From Aphrophora alni (lineage: Eukaryota > Arthropoda > Insecta > Hemiptera > Aphrophoridae), in the NCBI GenBank assembly GCA_963513935.1, contig OY740774.1:97471668-97535667 (forward strand): DNA of 64,000 bases, given 5' to 3'. Of the stretch, positions 62,285 through 64,000 are shown one piece after another. The position numbers were made by a program, and so were the translations under genes. Below the pieces are notes generated by a model. The model did no database searches. It was not told the DNA's origin and saw only the letters and a program-made list of their open reading frames with translations. The stretch's first letter is position 1. Every line of letters starts with the position of its first letter.

Positions 62285-62435
62285 CTAAACTGTAACTATA
62301 TATTTATAACAGTTATAGTTTAGTTATTATAACTTATGTATTACTGAGGTTGGCGACTTCGTCGTTGAAACGCTTTTGATTAAGTAAACGTAATTATTGT
62401 GAGATCTTGTGATCGAGTTTTATTCTACCTTTTAC
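62285..62435 (+). repeat. Repeat family H2 with hammerhead-like motif, plus copy
   Basis: CTGAGGT (62344-62350, one base off CTGAGGA), T, GGCGAC paired with GTCGTT (two G·U pairs) over TTC, GAAACG (62367-62372), a loop, CGTA (62388-62391), then ATTATTGTGAGATC. Stem II is the best preserved in the family and the GAAACG…CGTA pairing required of stem III with a GUA cleavage triplet is present. Flanks match 26990-27130. Confidence 0.6.
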
Positions 62436-62999
62436 AATGCTATTTAAGTTTTCAATTACAGATTCACAGAGTTGAGGCTTTGTGTAAAGTAGTATTTCAC
62501 AATTCACCAAGTGTCAAACTCACTTCAGACACAATTTCTTGAAACGAGTATCATCTATAAACACTCTATAGTACGACATATATCAAAGAATTCATAAACT
62601 TCTAAACCTACACATGAGAAGTAGTTCAACTAGCTCAAAACGCATCAAAATGAGGTTTTATCTTACTTTTGTCAATACAGTGATTTAAAATTTTTAATGG
62701 TTGCACATTTATAATTAAAGAAAACGACAAAATTGTTGCAGGATCAGTTGTAAATCAGAGAGTTAGTCACGTGCAGATTTAGAATACTAGATAAAAATTG
62801 CCTAAATTGTAATTTAATGAAGAAGAAAATAATCGTATGTAGTTTAAACCATATACAATATTTAAAAAAATAAAACATTAATGTTTCAAAATACTTGTGG
62901 AAGTAACACTGAAACCAAAATTCTATTTACATCTTTATAATTACAAACTCGCTGTATAATATTTCCTCTAAAATTCAAATCTTATTTTCTTTATTTTTA

Positions 63000-63200
63000 G
63001 TGATTTGAAATTCTCTACTTGACTGAATTCGTAATATTGTTCCAATACATAAATGACAAAGAGAAATCAATAAATATATTCTAGATCATTGCACTGGAAG
63101 TTTTCGACTGTGTTGTGAAATATATGTGGGTGTAACGATAAGATTCACGTCGTCACAAATTTCATATTTATTGCTTGTGTTAACAAATATTTACAGTTAC
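63000..63200 (+). repeat. Repeat family CD, copy 5 (right part only)
   Basis: GACTGAATTC(A/G)T, GACAAAGA(G/C)A, TAGATCATTGCACTGGAAG and TATTGCTTG align with 42350-42520, 5430-5600 and 3480-3640. The left part of the family is not recognisable upstream. Confidence 0.7.
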
Positions 63201-63306
63201 TTTTACAATGTATTTCTAAAGAAATATACTCATTATTCAGGGAGTGGCATCAATTCATTAACATCCAATGAAATTATAGATTTAAAATAGGTTGAGATTT
63301 ATTATT

Positions 63307-63504
63307 TTAAAATTTGTTTTGTTTTGAGATTGCAGACGTGACAAATTTAAACTTATCTCTAGATCTACATGAGTTTAATGTATACAGTACATAGTTTGCG
63401 AGATTGTCTCCGAAACATTTCCACAAATTGTACAAACGTGTAAATCCAGATGGATTTAAATTATCATCCTCGGGCTGAGGTATGTCTAATAACTTTAGTA
63501 TCAC
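63307..63504 (-). CDS. Coding-like minus-strand stretch, unknown
   Basis: A 65-codon open stretch with balanced composition, including LLDIPQPEDDNLNPSGFTRL and LYNLWKCFGDNLANYVLYTL. It looks more like protein than the usual AT-driven frames, and the codons just upstream (CTAAAG before the ATG) remain open. No family recognised. Lies upstream, on the minus strand, of a CD repeat copy. Could be an exon fragment or a transposon relic. Confidence 0.22.
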   Translation of the reverse strand: MILKLLDIPQPEDDNLNPSGFTRLYNLWKCFGDNLANYVLYTLNSCRSRDKFKFVTSAISKQNKF

Positions 63505-64000
63505 ATCTTTAGAAATTGTACTTACATTAAAACTATATTATAATAATGCTGAGTTATAGTAATTAAAGAAATCATTCTAATTATTTGTTATTAATAATAT
63601 CAATCATATTGTCCAACAATAAGTCAAATACCGATATCCTACTAGACTGCTTTTCATTCTAAACAATGTAATTCGCCTTTCAGATCAATTTTAGCTATTC
63701 ACCTATCCTAATGATGCTGAGTAAAACTCTGTACCGTTTTAAGCCTTCACAGGAATTGTTCTCAAGAGGGATTGTATTATTCATCAGGCGGAAGCACTAT
63801 TAGACCAACTGTAATGTTTATATTGAACAAGGAATATGATGATCATAATGTAGAAAAAACTATTATGACTTGATTTTAAATGTACGTTTGACTGAATGCA
63901 ACGGAAAATAATAACTTTAATCAAATTTATATTTTATCAATTAAATTAAATTAGGATCTTTAATTCATATGAGTTATTCAAGAGTTTTCCCCATTCTATA

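Overview
This is an AT-rich (roughly 70%) eukaryotic intergenic or intronic window, almost certainly from an arthropod and most likely an insect. The support is: (i) a short interstitial run of CCTAA, the arthropod TTAGG telomere motif, near 1.7 kb; (ii) relics of transposon groups common in insects (mariner-like elements with a DUF4817-type helix-turn-helix, piggyBac, pogo-like MITEs, a LINE tail); (iii) long AT, GA and minisatellite tracts. There are no bacterial-style genes, no operons and no open reading frame I would call an intact host gene. Order or species cannot be fixed from sequence alone; Hemiptera is a guess from the transposon types.

Layout. 1.7-5.8 kb: telomere-like motif, then two tandem, diverged copies of a long repeat family (called CD here) that recurs at 35.3, 40.1/42.1 and 63.0 kb, always on the same strand. 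6.4-6.7 kb: pogo-like MITE. 7.2-13.2 kb: a complete, very young LTR retrotransposon (LTRs of 1,932 and 1,931 bp, CTAG target duplication, primer-binding site and polypurine tract) with no recognisable gag or pol, so a non-autonomous element. 13.9 kb: a short coding-like stretch of unknown origin. 14.5-17.1 kb: dispersed repeats, a 41-bp-arm hairpin and the first hammerhead-like motifs. 19.5-20.8 kb: repeat family F/E. 22.3-22.8 kb: an internally deleted mariner-like element retaining its transposase C-terminus. 26.1-27.4 kb: a second mariner-like relic beside a second MITE, then two hammerhead-like motifs. 28.4 kb: a 33-bp minisatellite. 30.2-31.5 kb: a pure (GA) tract of about 272 bp followed by ten copies of an 82-bp satellite. 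36.3-37.8 kb: a broken piggyBac transposase. 38.9-52.1 kb: further hammerhead-like tails and a mariner-like pseudogene with an intact DNA-binding domain (47.5 kb). 56.9-57.5 kb: a LINE tail inserted into a second copy of family F/E.

How it fits together. Almost everything that can be named is mobile DNA of different ages, nested and decayed. Only the LTR element looks recent. The most interesting unexplained signal is a set of about ten dispersed motifs of the form (near) CTGANGA - hairpin - GAAAC, in several sequence families, resembling hammerhead ribozymes of the kind known from Penelope-like retroelements. They are diverged, and ribozyme identity is a hypothesis. Family homologies, repeat boundaries and copy identities were judged by eye, without alignment software or database searches.
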